Origin: Cacajao melanocephalus
Taxonomy: Eukaryota; Chordata; Mammalia; Primates; Pitheciidae
Length of the DNA stretch: 64,000 nt
Assembly (NCBI GenBank): GCA_963573385.1
Contig: CAUYLG010051168.1
Location: 62,001-126,000, forward strand
Reading direction: 5' to 3'
Part shown: positions 34,675-47,351 of the stretch, in pieces
Layout: the number at the start of each line of letters is the position of its first letter
Position numbering within the stretch: position 1 is the stretch's first letter
Program-made: the position numbers and the translations under genes
The notes under the pieces: generated by a model
Told to the model about the DNA's origin: nothing
Databases searched by the model: none
Seen by the model: only the letters and a program-made list of their open reading frames with translations

Positions 34675-37072
34675 AGCCGCCTTCTACCAGAGGTACAAAG
34701 AGGAGCTGGTACTATTTCTTCTAAAACTATTCCAAACAATTGAAAACAGGGACTCCTCCCTAATGTATTCTATGAGGCTAGCATCATCCTGATACCAAAA
34801 CCTGGAAGAGACCCAACAACAAAAAAACTTCAGGCCAATATCCCTGATAAACAGTGATGTAAAAATTCTTAATAAAATACTGACAATCTGAATCTAGCAG
34901 CACATCAAAAAGCTTATCTACCACAATCAAGTCATCTTCATCCTGGGATGCAAGGCTGGTTCAACATACACAAATCAATAAACGTAATCTATCACATAAA
35001 CGGAACCAGTGACAAAAACCACATGATTATCTCAATAGATGGAGAAAAGGCCTTTAATAAAATTCAATATCCTTTATGTTAAAAACTCCTAATAAACTAG
35101 GTATTGATGCAACATATCTCAAAATAGTAAGAGCTATTTATGACAAACGAATAGTCAATATCATACCGAATGGGCAAAAGCTGGAAGCATTCGCTTTGAA
35201 AACCGGCACAAGACGAGGATGCCCTCTGTCACCACTCCTATTCAACATAGTATTGGGAGTTCTGGCCAGGGTAATTAGGCAAGAGAAAAAAATAAATGTA
35301 TTCAAATAGGAAGAGAGGAAGTTAAATTGTCTCTATTTGCAGATGACATGATTGTATATTTAGAAAACCCCATCATTCAGCACCAAAACTCCTTAACCTG
35401 ATAAGCAACTTCAGGAAAGTCTCAGGATACAAAATCAATGTGCAAAAATCACAAGCATTCCTATACACCAATAATAGACAGAGAGCCAAATCATGAATGA
35501 ACCTTCACTCACAACTGCTACAAAGAAAATAAAATACCTAGGAATACAGCTTATAAGGGACAAGAAGGACCGCTTCAAGAACTATAAACCACTGCTCAAG
35601 GAAAGAAGAAAGAACACAAACAAACGGAAAAATAACATTCCATGCTCATGGATATGAAGAATCAATATCGTCAAAATGGACATATTTCCCAAAGTAATTT
35701 ATAGATTCAATGCTATTCCCTTCAAATTACCATTGACTTTCTTCATAGAATTAGAAAAAAACTACTTTACATTTCATATGGAATCATAAAAGAGCCCATA
35801 TAGCCAAGACAATCCTAAGAAAAAAGAACAAAGCTGGAGACATCATGCTCCCTGAAAAATTATACTACAAGGCCACAGTAACCAAAAGAGCATGGTACCG
35901 GTACCAAAAGAGACATATAGATTAATGAAACAAAACAGAGACCTCAGACATAACACCATACATCTACAACTATCTGATCTTCAACAAATCTAACAAAAAC
36001 AAGCAATGAGGAAAGGAGTCCCTACTTAATAAATGGTGCCAGGGAAACTGGCTAGCCATATGCAGAAAACTGAAACTAGACCCCTTCCTTACACTTTATA
36101 CAAAAATTAACTCAAGATGGATTAAAGATTTAAATTTAAAGCCCAAAACTATAAACACCCTAGAAGAAAACCTAGGCAATACCATTTAGAACATAGGCAT
36201 GGGCAAAAAGACTTCATGATGAAAATGCCAAAAGCAATTGCAACAAAAGTCAAAATTGACAAGTGAGATCTAATTCAACTAAAGAGCTTCTGCACAGCAA
36301 AATAAGCTAGCATCGGAGTATTCAGTCAACCTACAGAATGTGATAAAATATTTGCAATCTACCAATCTGACAAAATGTAATATCCAGAATCTACAAGAAA
36401 CTTAAACAAATTTACAAGAAAAAATCAACCCCATCAAAAAGTGGACAAAAGATATGAACTGATACTTCTCAAAAGAAGACATTTAGTTTTGATTTTCATT
36501 TTTCTAATTATCAGTGATGATGAAAAAATGTTCATCATCACTGATAATTAGAAAAATGAAAATCAAAACCACAATGAGATACCATCAAGCCAGTCAGAAT
36601 GGTGATTATTAACATGTCTGAAAACAATAGGTGCTGTCAAGGTTGTGGAGAAATAGGAATGCTTTTACACTATTGGTAGGAATGAAATCAGTTCAATCAT
36701 TGTGGAAGACAGTGTGGTGATTCCTCAAGGATCTGGAACCAGAGATACCATTTGACCCAACAGTCCCATTATAGGGTATACACCCAAAGGGATATAAATA
36801 ATTCTACTATAAAGAGACATGCACACATATGTTTATTGCAGCACTATTTACAATAGCAAAGACATGGAATCAACCCAAATGCCCATCAATGATAAACTGG
36901 ATAAAGAAAATGTGGTAGGTATATGCCACGGAATACTATGCAGCCATGAAAAAAGAATGAAATTATCTTTTTTGCAGAGACATGGATGAAGTTGGAAGCC
37001 ATCATCCTCAGCAAACTAACACAGGAACAGAAAACCAAACACTGCATGTTCTCACTCATAAGTGGAAGTTGA
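34675..37072 (+). pseudogene. L1 ORF2 relic: reverse transcriptase and C-terminus
   Basis: The ORF2 3' part. It includes a 77-codon open segment at 35076-35309 whose translation has '[20 protein letters not shown]', the conserved reverse-transcriptase block 4/5 region. The catalytic motif FADD lies at 35336-35347. It is in a different frame from that open segment because of an indel in the A-rich run near 35284-35294. Further stops follow, and the natural end is the TGA at 37070-37072. Missing: the endonuclease and the N-terminal RT. Not functional. Confidence 0.88.
36486..36569. repeat. Perfect inverted repeat, 39-bp arms, 6-nt loop
   Basis: Left arm 36486-36524 is the exact reverse complement of right arm 36531-36569, with spacer AAAATG. 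The right arm is ordinary L1 ORF2 sequence ('catcatcactgataattag...'). The left arm replaces the L1 segment that normally precedes it ('tgcagccaaaagacacatg' type). Confidence 0.97.
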
Positions 37073-37309
37073 ACAATGAGAACACATGGACACAAGGAGG
37101 GGAACAACACACACCAGGACCTGCTGCAAGGTAGGAGGCAAAAGGAAGGAAAACTTTAGAACAAATACCTAATGCAAGCAGGGCTAAAACTTTGATGATG
37201 GGTTGACAGGTCCAGCAAACTACCATGGCACATGTATACCTATGTAACAAATCTGCACATTCTACACATGTATCCTAGAACTTAATGTAAAAAAAATTGT
37301 CTAGTTACA

Positions 37310-40300
37310 GAAAGATAAAGAAAGTAATTTTTTTGCATCCCTGTGACTCATGCAATTTGTATACTGCTATACAAACATATAGTTTTTTCTCTACAATCAA
37401 AGGGTTATGCTCCAAATATCCCTGTGCCAGGAGAATTCACATTTTCAAAATATATATAAATAAATAAGCTTTTAAGAGAAAGATAAGACAGGGCCATGAA
37501 GGCAGTGGATTAAGCTATGAAAGTTTTTATAAATACATTTTTTCCTCTCTTGGAAGCCAAACAATAAAGAATAGCATATTAAAATGTTTTCCCAGCATCT
37601 TCAACAACATACCCGTGTATTTATCATATGATAAATACACAGTATGCCTCAGCCCTGCCCTATACATATTAGACTCTACATAAGTTGAAAGGCTTTCTAG
37701 GTAGGTGAATGACATCTCGACTCCTTTCTCCTGGATCACACAGTGACCCCAAATAAGTACAGTAACTTGGTTGGAAAAAGCCTTAGGCAACTTTTATTTC
37801 AGTACTATGGATATCAAAAAGTTACCTCTTAGCCCTTCCTTCTACCCACTCACAGAACTTTAGCTCTGCTTAAGACAATTTGAGCCTAGAACACATGCAC
37901 CTCTCCTCCCTCCAGCCAATCTATGGGATGGGATGCAATTCTAACTTTGCTTCAGCCACCTTAATTTCTCCCAAAGCTGCATTTTAAAAATCATTCTCCT
38001 GCTCTGCCACCTGCTTTACCTCTTTTTTGCTTTTTCAAATTCCCAACTCCTTACTCCCTCTTTTTCAAATTATCCCCAACAGGTGTGCATCTAATCAAAG
38101 TAAGATTTTCCTGATTGTGGAAAAGTGTACAAAAGTAAATTCACAGATGTACAATTTCATGAAAGAGAAATTGCATTTAGCAAGTGCTTTTTATAAATGC
38201 AATTATGTGTGAAAAGTGCTGCAGTAGTGCCGTGGACAAAGTGCTAGGGAACCACTTGAAATAACTTAAGCTTAAGCACCAGGCAGCTGGAGTCAAGAAG
38301 AAGTTGTTTTGGTAGAAACCTTTGCCAAGAGAATTCACATTTCTAAATAATAAGTCTTTAAGGAAAACGCAAGATCGGAAAACCAAGGTTGTGAGTAAAA
38401 CTATGAAACTTATTATAACTTTCAGGAGAAACTGGTTCCATGCTTATAAATCTGCTTATAAGAAAACTACAGTCAAATTAACATGGTTCATTTATTGATC
38501 TATTTATTCAACAAATATTATTAAGAACCTAGGTGTTTTACTTCCTAAGAATACACTGTGCAATTCTAAATTCTGAGCCTCCTAGAAGAAAAGCTCTCTC
38601 TGAGAAATTGACATCAGGGAATTGGCTTTTTTACCCTCACAATACAATTCACAGATATCCTGAAAAGTTGCCTGCATTTAGAAGGCATGCAGATACTTCA
38701 AGTGTCCTAAGCAGTTGAGAATAGCCAGAAAGAAAGAAAATCCCAATTAGAATAGCAAAGAGAAGTTCCCAAAATACTTGCTCATACTCTCACTCCAGCC
38801 AGGTGATCTCATTGGCAGTGGGTCATCATTGTGGAAACCTGAAGTCCATTGAAACTTGCTTCATCAAAGGGCAATATGGCTTTTCATCCCCTCTAAATGT
38901 TTTATACATTATAGCCTTTACATACGATACAGGACTTATATTGTTTTCTTCTGTCCATTAGCATTTCTCTATGGATCACTATAAGCCTGTGACAACTGCA
39001 CAGGCTATTATCTGGTGTGTTAAGGAAATACAGTTGATCTTGATTTAAAATTGTTCTACACCATTAACTTCCAATGCCGCCACCCTCTGCATGTAACCCA
39101 GTATAAGCAAGACCTGAAGACGAAATGATAAAATAAAAAATGGTGCCACCACTTCTCTATTATACCCCTTTCTTGGATAATCAGAGTGCTGTTTTTATAA
39201 CATATCCTTGTACCCTACAATTTTTCTAAATCCTTTCCATGAAAGCAACTCACAGGAAATAATTGGGAAGAAAGGAAGGTGAAAATGTCAATGCACATTG
39301 CATCTTTGGAAGTCTGATCCCCAGAAGTAAAGAGTTACACGTAGACAAAAAGAACTCTGAAAATAGTACATGCTGCAAATAAAATTTTTCTGTTTCTCCA
39401 GTCATTTGGCCACATCTGGTGGTAAAGAACGCTGGATAATACAGTCTAGCTGACGACAAAGAGTAAAAACATTTTTTAAACAGCTGATAGTCTCAGCCTC
39501 TAGTACAGCACAGTACTAGACTAATTCCAGACTGATAAAAGAATTTTCTCAGAAACTGGCACAACGTCCTACCTTCCTGCAATAGATCTAGGGAAGGAAT
39601 CTGTCCATTGTTCAGGACTGTGGTGAATGTAATCGACACCTGAATCACTCTGAGGAGCATCAAGCTTAAAGTGTTACAGCAGCAGGCTAAACCTGTAAGA
39701 CCCAGAACACTCCTTTAATGACAGATTGTAAAATCCCCTTGATTGCCCTGAAATTAAGCTCATATCAAATATATTTACACAAATAAATTCCAAAAACATT
39801 AACATAATGCCATCACTATAAAGAGAATAGGAAGATAATTTATCATAAAATGATACTTATTTCCATATGAAAATGTTCAGGTATTATAACAAGAAGCCAT
39901 ATGAAATAGTCAGATGTTTGTGTCTATACTTAGAATCAGCATGAATATGACAACTACAAATGGAGTCAGGTATAGGTGTGCTGCATTGGCAACTCAAATA
40001 CCGCAAATGGCGTTGCCATTGGTGATGTGATTTTCTGAAATGGTGAGCAACTCTTGATAGAGTTTCTAACAAAATAAATTACACTCTTCCCTCAATTTAC
40101 AATGTACTTGCATTCCTAGAAATGTTGATGTATATTAAAATTATGCAAAAATACTTCGTGTTTGTATGTAAAGTACAATTAGGTTTTAGGTTCAAATAAT
40201 TATAATTAAATTTTTTACCTACGTGAATACCTGTCAGGAAATTTGAAAGTCATGCAGGATACAGAACTGTGCTTCCTCTCACGGATCTTCCCTTCATATG

Positions 40301-40420
40301 GCGGGAAGTGTGGAATTAGTGACCCCCACACTGTTAGTAATGCTACCAATGTCAGAGCATGCAAAGATGCACCCACAAACTATAAAAACACCTCCAGGGT
40401 GTGGTATTGCCCCTGTTAAG
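37310..40420. other. Unassigned stretch, no gene seen
   Basis: About 3.1 kb without a confidently recognised repeat. Points within it: a 26-bp perfect palindrome at 37615-37640, a pyrimidine-rich patch at 37880-38060, a possible L2 or MIR tail near 38490-38530 ('tttattcaacaaatattattaag'), and a segment at 40090-40420 that may be an old DNA transposon I could not name. The small frames here have no domains. Confidence 0.45.
37615..37640. repeat. 26-bp perfect palindrome
   Basis: Half-site GTGTATTTATCAT followed directly by its reverse complement. The centre is CATATG, flanked by inverted GATA-type motifs (TTATC...GATAA). Confidence 0.95.
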
Positions 40421-40424
40421 AGCC

Positions 40425-41580
40425 ACTAAAATAGGAAGACAAGTGTGGTTAGTAAACAGAGGGCAGAGAAGAAAGTGATAGGAAATGAATGAATCAGAGT
40501 GGTAGAGAGGAGCCAGATTGTGTTGCTGCTGTGGCTGTTGTTGTTGTTAAGTATTACGGGAAACCATTAGAAGATTCTAAAAAGGAAGTAACATAACGTA
40601 AGACTTTAAACAATCACTTGATTTGCTGTGTAAAGAGTGGATTATAAAGGTATAGGACTGGAGAGATAGACCAGCTAAGAAGCTATTGCAAGTAGGTTGA
40701 AGAAAGATAATAATGCCTTGTATTAGGATGGTAGAGATGAGTATGGAGAAACTGGCACATTCGGGACTTACTTTTGAGATGGAGAAAGAAGAACTTGCTC
40801 ATGGAGTCAGATGTGGGAGGCGAAGAAAAAGGAAATCAAGAATGGCCCAAACATTTTTGTTTGGGCAGCTAGGGAAGTAACAGACATTTTCTGAAATGAA
40901 AAATATTAGTGAATGAAGAAGTTTGATGAAAAATAAGTTTTGCTGTGGACATGTTAAGATACCTGCTGGATATGCCAAGTGCTAAGTAGACCAAGATGGT
41001 TGTCTATGTTGTCCAGAGCTAAGTGTGGCCAAGAGGATTAAATGAGTTAAGTTGGGGGTCATATATAGGTGGATGGAACTTTGGCATAATCACAGGTGGC
41101 ACAAGAAAATGAGCTGTTAGAGGAAACTGAGGCGTTTCCTTTCAATGACGTAAGAAAATATATTGTTACTAAAAAAAAAGGAAAAATTATTTAGGAAAGA
41201 GTTGCATCTTTCTTGAATTATGCTGAAACTTTGAGTAAGATGAAGGTAGAGAAATAACCACTTATTTTGGGATCATAAAGATTACTGATGAATTTCGTAA
41301 GAGCAGTTTCACTGTAGTGATAAGGACAGAAATCCTACTAGATTGGTTTAATGAGAAAACAGGTGTCAGGAAATAGAAACTGTAACTATATACAACTCTT
41401 TCAAAAAAATTTGATGTGAAACAGTGATGGTAAATAAAGTAACTGGAGGGAAACAGAAACTTTCATTTAGGTGGGAGATTTCTGAAAGTTTGTGTGCTGG
41501 TAAGAAATAATCAGCGGAGTATGGTTATGAGAGAAAAGCACAATATATCAGGTGCTGAAGATAAGAATTGAATGATAAAA
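40425..41580 (-). mobile_element. L2 body, antisense
   Basis: A long degraded antisense copy, probably L2. 'gaagacaagtgtggttag', 'gggaaaccattagaagattctaaaaaggaagtaac', 'agaccagctaagaagctattgcaagtagg', 'ttgctcatggagtcagatgtggg', 'ctgtggacatgttaagatacctgctgg' and 'tacaactctttcaaaaaaatttgatg' follow the reverse strand of the L2 ORF2-to-3' region. Many indels. Confidence 0.65.
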
Positions 41581-42280
41581 AAAATCTGAGTCTAGTAAGG
41601 GCTGAGAAGTGGGTAACAGATGCTGTTAGTGCTTCACCCACTTCCTTTTGCACTCATCTCCACTTACTAAAGGCTGGTTACTGGGAAATACCTACAACTG
41701 CTCCAGCACTATTTTTTGGACACAGGAACTTCGTTGGCCTATGTAGACAGCAAACTGAACATATCAAAGAGTTAATTCCCTCCAAGCAATTTTCAACCTA
41801 CAATGGGTAAAGAATTGGTTGAAATAAAGTAAAGAAATAAAGACATTAACTTCATTACCAATATACTGGTAAAGAAAACACATTAACTTCTTCTCCTCTA
41901 TGTTATGATGACACTGAGGGATGTTCTACACTGTCTCCCAGAAACTTCCCAGCTGGATTAAGTTCCAGCTACTTAGAAAGGTAGTTTTCTTAGAACACAC
42001 ATTTTATTGACTTCCTTCTCTTCTTTATCTTAATTCCCTGCTGGTGTTTCTTGGGACAACTTTTCAGATAAATTATTCGTAATTACATCCTTGTCTTAAG
42101 GTTTATTTCTGAAAGAATACAAACCAAGACCCAAAGGGAGCAGTGTAGAGTATTAAATCAACACAGGAATATGATATCAACTTTGCTTAAATATATCATC
42201 AGAAGAAAGTGTTATAATAAAATTAAATTGTTAATATGAGTTTACATTAAATGGAGCATTCCATTTCAGTTGAATATCAG
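41581..42280. other. Unassigned stretch, no gene seen
   Basis: No recognised repeat. The 80-codon frame 41568-41810 has no domain. Confidence 0.5.
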
Positions 42281-42284
42281 GGAG

Positions 42285-42790
42285 AATATTTTCAGTTGCA
42301 AATTACAGGAAACTCATCCCAAAGTGGTCTTATGAGAAACAGTATTTTTTACTTTTACATATAAAATGTGTGCAGGAAGGACATAGCTTGATTCAGGTTT
42401 CAAATAATGTCATAGACTCTGTATATCTCATTTCAGCTGTCAACCTTCGATATCAACCGAAAGTGACAAGTCTGGACAATTCCAGTCTCTAAATCAGCTG
42501 AACCTTGAGGTCATAAAAAAGGATGGGTCCACTTCCTTGATAGTGTAAACGAAAGTCCCAGAATTGAAACTTGTTGAGCGTGATGGGCTAAAGAGAGATG
42601 TGCCCATCTGTGTAGTAATCACTGCGGCCATAGGGGTGAAGGAGAGGTGCTAATTCCCTCAACCACAGTAGCCCAGGTTGACCCCAACCTCCTATCCACA
42701 GGGGGCAAGTGGTCAACATTGTGCAGCAGATTTTCCCATGTGAGGGCCTACTGGGGAGGGTGGCACATTCCACTCACCCTCGCTCCCACA
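42285..42790. repeat. Probable ancient interspersed repeat, family not assigned
   Basis: 'gttgcaaattacaggaaactcatcccaaagtgg' and 'ggacatagcttgattcagg' resemble a common human repeat beginning 'gcaagtaacagaaacccaactcaaactgg'. GC rises at 42580-42780. Family and limits are uncertain. Confidence 0.3.
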
Positions 42791-42794
42791 TTAA

Positions 42795-43810
<1,016 letters not shown>

Positions 43811-44215
43811 TGAAAACTACTGCTTTATACTTTGTTGAAATTGAGATCCCAGAAATCCTATATTTAGAAAATTGATAGTTAAGAGTAATTATATATGTTA
43901 TGCTTACAATCATTATGAAAATAATAAAGCACAATAAAAATACTGGAAGGAAGCATTTTGATATCTTGAGGATGATTTTGTCAGATGTGTTAGGGGCAGG
44001 GTAACAAGGGGACAGGTAATTGTTTTCCATTCTTCCATATTTTGAAAATAATCTAAAATAATCATATATATAAAACCATACAGGGATGCTAAAACATTTT
44101 TAAATGACAGAAAATTATCATTGCTCATATTCATGAAGAAAAAATGTACACTTAAGTAGGAATTTCAAAGCTTAATTCTTATAACTCCCAGCTGGCACTC
44201 TCAGAGAGATCATCT
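43811..44215. other. Unassigned AT-rich stretch, no gene seen
   Basis: No recognised repeat or exon. Confidence 0.5.
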
Positions 44216-44220
44216 AACTC

Positions 44221-44448
44221 TGGTTTTCAAACACTTTAAGCATTTGAAACCTTTTATTTTTGGCTGAAATCTCATGTGGAAATCTGATATATAAGACAGA
44301 AACAGAATTTTCTGGTAGAAGCAGGGTGACAAACAAAGGCAAGTCCCTATGACTCTGCAATAGCCCCACACCCTACACTTTCTCAGTGCAGCCTTGAGAG
44401 ATGGCCACAGAATGTGGGGCTGTGGAGCACGATTTGAAAACCATGACC
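44221..44448. mobile_element. hAT-like MITE with 11-bp terminal inverted repeats
   Basis: TGGTTTTCAAA near 44221 and TTTGAAAACCA near 44436-44446 are perfect inverted termini of hAT-Charlie type, enclosing about 225 bp. The 8-bp flanks do not form a clear duplication. Subfamily not identified. Confidence 0.5.
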
Positions 44449-44449
44449 T

Positions 44450-45105
44450 CACTCAAACAGAAAGGATTAACAAAACCCACACCCCTAAATCTACAAAGTG
44501 AACCCCAAAATAGATTCTCATCCTTCAAAACCTAGAAACATGTTGGCTGTATATGTTTGTAAAATATATATTGGTTCAAAAGTATCAAATAGATAAGATC
44601 TTTCAACAATGGGAAAGCTGACAATTTTATTTTAAGACTTTAAAAAAAAGCTTTTCTTCCCCTTTTTTTTTTTCTCTCTTTTCTTTCATTCCCTTCAAGG
44701 ACAATTCAGGTCTAAAACCACTGAAGATGGTTAGGTAAGGTAAATGTCTTCACCAAAGTGGAGGACACATGGTTCAGAGAATGATGTAAACTCCTGAGTG
44801 CGGTCAGAAGCCCTCCCACCATCCCTGCCACCTCCACGCCCCAAACCAGTGGCAGCAGTGGTTTGAAATTATGAACTAGAGATGGGGTAGAATGATAAGT
44901 GTCTCTATGTGTAGGGTAGCAGAAAAGGTTGTCAAAACCCAAGCAGAGTGAGTAGACATTTGTGAGGGCTGGAGGGTTGGTAACACTTGGAAATTGATTA
45001 CAAAGATGGATACTAGTAAAATAAGTAAATACATCAAGGATAATGGGAACCAGGCATCTCACTGTTAAAAAAAAATGAAACTCTAAACATCGAAAGGGAG
45101 AAAGC
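44450..45105. other. Unassigned stretch with polypyrimidine tract
   Basis: An oligopyrimidine run (C/T almost exclusively) at about 44653-44697. The 116-codon minus-strand frame at 44712-45062 has no recognisable domain. Confidence 0.5.
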
Positions 45106-45155
45106 TAGAATTAATCCTATAGAGAGCAGAAGAGAAATTGGGGGTATTGGTATGA

Positions 45156-45454
<299 letters not shown>

Positions 45455-45534
45455 TGAGCTCATGATTTTTGATAGAATTAATCCCGTACAGTGCTGAAGA
45501 GAAATTAGGGGTATTGGTATGAGCTCATGATTTT

Positions 45535-45591
45535 TGTTTGTTTGTTTTTTTGAGATGGAGTCTCACTCTGTTGCCCAGGCTGGAGTACAGT
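45535..45591 (-). mobile_element. Alu fragment (right-arm 3' end only), antisense
   Basis: 'gtttgtttgtttttttgag' followed by 'atggagtctcactctgttgcccaggctggagtacagtg' is Alu 3' end, cut off at 45591. No flanking duplication is visible at its right edge. Confidence 0.85.
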
Positions 45592-45607
45592 GAATAGAGA
45601 AGGGCAG

Positions 45608-45680
45608 AGACATAAATAAATAGATATATAGAGATATAAGCATAGAAATGTATAGAGAGAAATAAATATAAATGAAAGAG
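45608..45680. repeat. AT-rich (ATAA/GATA) low-complexity tract
   Basis: 'cataaataaatagatatatagag' and continuing A/T/G units without a regular period. Confidence 0.7.
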
Positions 45681-45684
45681 CCTG

Positions 45685-46770
45685 GGAACAGTGACACCTC
45701 AATAGCAACGAGCACACAGAAACTATTTACTAAGTACCATGTACCACTAAATGGAATCGAGACCCCTTGGAGAAATGACTCATTTCAGGAATAAGGCAAA
45801 AAAAGTATGCAATCATTCTGGAATGCCTCTTTAATATCAGAAAGCAAAGGAGTGCTCGAAAAATAATAGTGACATGTCTAAAGGACAGAGAAACTGACTT
45901 GAAGGAGAAAATCTGGACAAATTGGGGATAATTCAAACATAATGAAAATTACAAATTATAGTCACTTGACTAGGAAACTATAAATCCTTACTGATACAAA
46001 TAAATGAATGATTATATTGAAAGTTTAATAGGGAAAAGAATGAATGAATGATACCCGTTTTATAAGGAATGGGATATTTACATAGTTTCAAAATATCCTC
46101 CCACCAAATACTTACAAATCACAAAAGGGAAAGAGAATAATATTTCAGTGGTGAAGACTGGCAGATGCCATATTTATCAAGTGATCAAAATAATAGCATC
46201 TGCAACAGGACAGGTCAAAATTGTATGCACCTGATAGGCTACAGTGGGAACACAATGTTGCTTCTGGGATATTTCTGCCAAAGATGCGTGATGTGATTCT
46301 ACTCATTAGGAAACATCAGACCAACCCAAGTAGAGGGGCGACCTACAAAATAACTAGCCTATAATTTTCAAAAGCGTCAAGGTCATGAAAGCCAAGGAAA
46401 GATGAAGAAACTGTTTCAGATTGGAGGAGACAAAAAATACACAACAAAATGAAAGCTATGATTCTGAACAAGATATTTTTGCTCTAAAGAGACATTACTG
46501 AGAAAATTGTAAGACTTAAATAGGGTCTAAGAATTATACAGTAGTTATATATCAGTGTCAATTTCCTGATTTTGATGATTGTGTTGTGGTTATGTGGGGA
46601 AATGTCATGATGGTAGGAAATACACATTAAAGTATTCAGAGTGGATGGGACATGAGATTAGCATCTTATCCTCAAATGGTGCAGAAAAATTTGTTCTTCA
46701 TTTTGTAATTGCAATTTTCTACAAGATGGAGAGTGATTCAAAACTTTTACAAATTTTAACAGGAAAACCC
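45685..46770 (+). mobile_element. L1ME-type 3' UTR and tail, sense
   Basis: Follows the old L1ME/L1MC 3' UTR. Phrases in order are 'cctgggaacagtgacacctcaatagcaacgagcacac', 'atgtaccactaaatggaatcgag', 'gaaatgactcatttcaggaataagg', 'gactggcag', 'gatgaagaaactgtttcagattggaggagac', 'tcaatttcctgattttgatgattgtgttgtggttatg' and a final A/T-rich end near 46765. The region left of 45685 with the Alus may be part of the same element. Confidence 0.75.
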
Positions 46771-46774
46771 TGTC

Positions 46775-47120
46775 TAGGTTGAATTTTCACTTAGGGGTAC
46801 CTTATGAACCAAATTACAGCTTCATTTGGTGGTATTCCTCCCTCCGTCATTCCACTTGCTGTCACTCTCAGTGAGGTTCCTAATTTTCCCAGTTACTGCA
46901 TTCAGTATTACCCTTAATATAGACTGTTTTGGCCCCATTGGCAGGGAGAATATAAGGAACTCTATTTTCTATTTTAAATTTTCTCTAAGTTACCATATAG
47001 GTGTTGGGATTTTGCATCCTTGTCTTCTTGGCCTGCCATCTGGAAGCTGGTTTCACTCCCTGTTTTGCTCTAGCTACCTTGACTAAGTCCTCAGCGTTAA
47101 GTCAGTCTTTCAGTTTTTTA
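46775..47120. other. Unassigned stretch, no gene seen
   Basis: No recognised repeat. The two overlapping plus-strand frames at 46826-47237 have no domains. Confidence 0.5.
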
Positions 47121-47124
47121 TTTG

Positions 47125-47245
47125 GTCAGTCAATAAAAGATAGCAAAATGCTCAGAGTACCAACTCTGTGCCAGATACCATCTCAGACACAGGATAATGG
47201 TATAGCCAAAACCCTTCTCATGAGCCCCAGGTACTGAAACAAACA
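47125..47245 (-). mobile_element. L2 3' end fragment, antisense
   Basis: 'cagtcaataaaagatagcaaaatgctcagagtaccaactctgtgccagataccatctcag' and 'actgaaacaaacaagactgtc' follow antisense L2 3' end. Confidence 0.55.
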
Positions 47246-47301
47246 AGACTGTCTTCAAGAAGAGCTCATTTCCAAGGTCACAATTGTTACTCTCCACAGA
47301 C

Positions 47302-47303
<2 letters not shown>

Positions 47304-47346
<43 letters not shown>
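47304..47346. repeat. (CA)n dinucleotide microsatellite
   Basis: About 20 uninterrupted CA units, likely length-polymorphic. Frames on the minus strand across it encode only a Cys-Val run and are artefacts. Confidence 0.98.

Positions 47347-47349
<3 letters not shown>

Positions 47350-47351
<2 letters not shown>

Larger units (their letters stand above)
34675..37292 (+). mobile_element. 5'-truncated L1PA, 2.6 kb, plus strand
   Basis: Starts within ORF2 at 'cttctaccagaggtacaaag' and ends with a complete 3' UTR ('catggcacatgtatacctatg', 'tagaacttaatgtaaaa'). The tail is a short poly-A. Flanks starting AAAATTG (34658 and about 37292) are similar but not perfect, so the target duplication is decayed. 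A mid-age primate subfamily is likely. The element carries a 39-bp-arm perfect hairpin at 36486-36569 that replaces normal ORF2 sequence. Confidence 0.93.

Noticed and set aside
40844..40866. GCCCAAACA/TGTTTGGGC hairpin with a 4-nt loop
   Set aside because: Short and inside antisense L2; could be chance, so not raised as a finding.
44648..44698. Polypyrimidine tract as a splice acceptor
   Set aside because: No following AG with an open exon and donor was found; it reads as low-complexity sequence.
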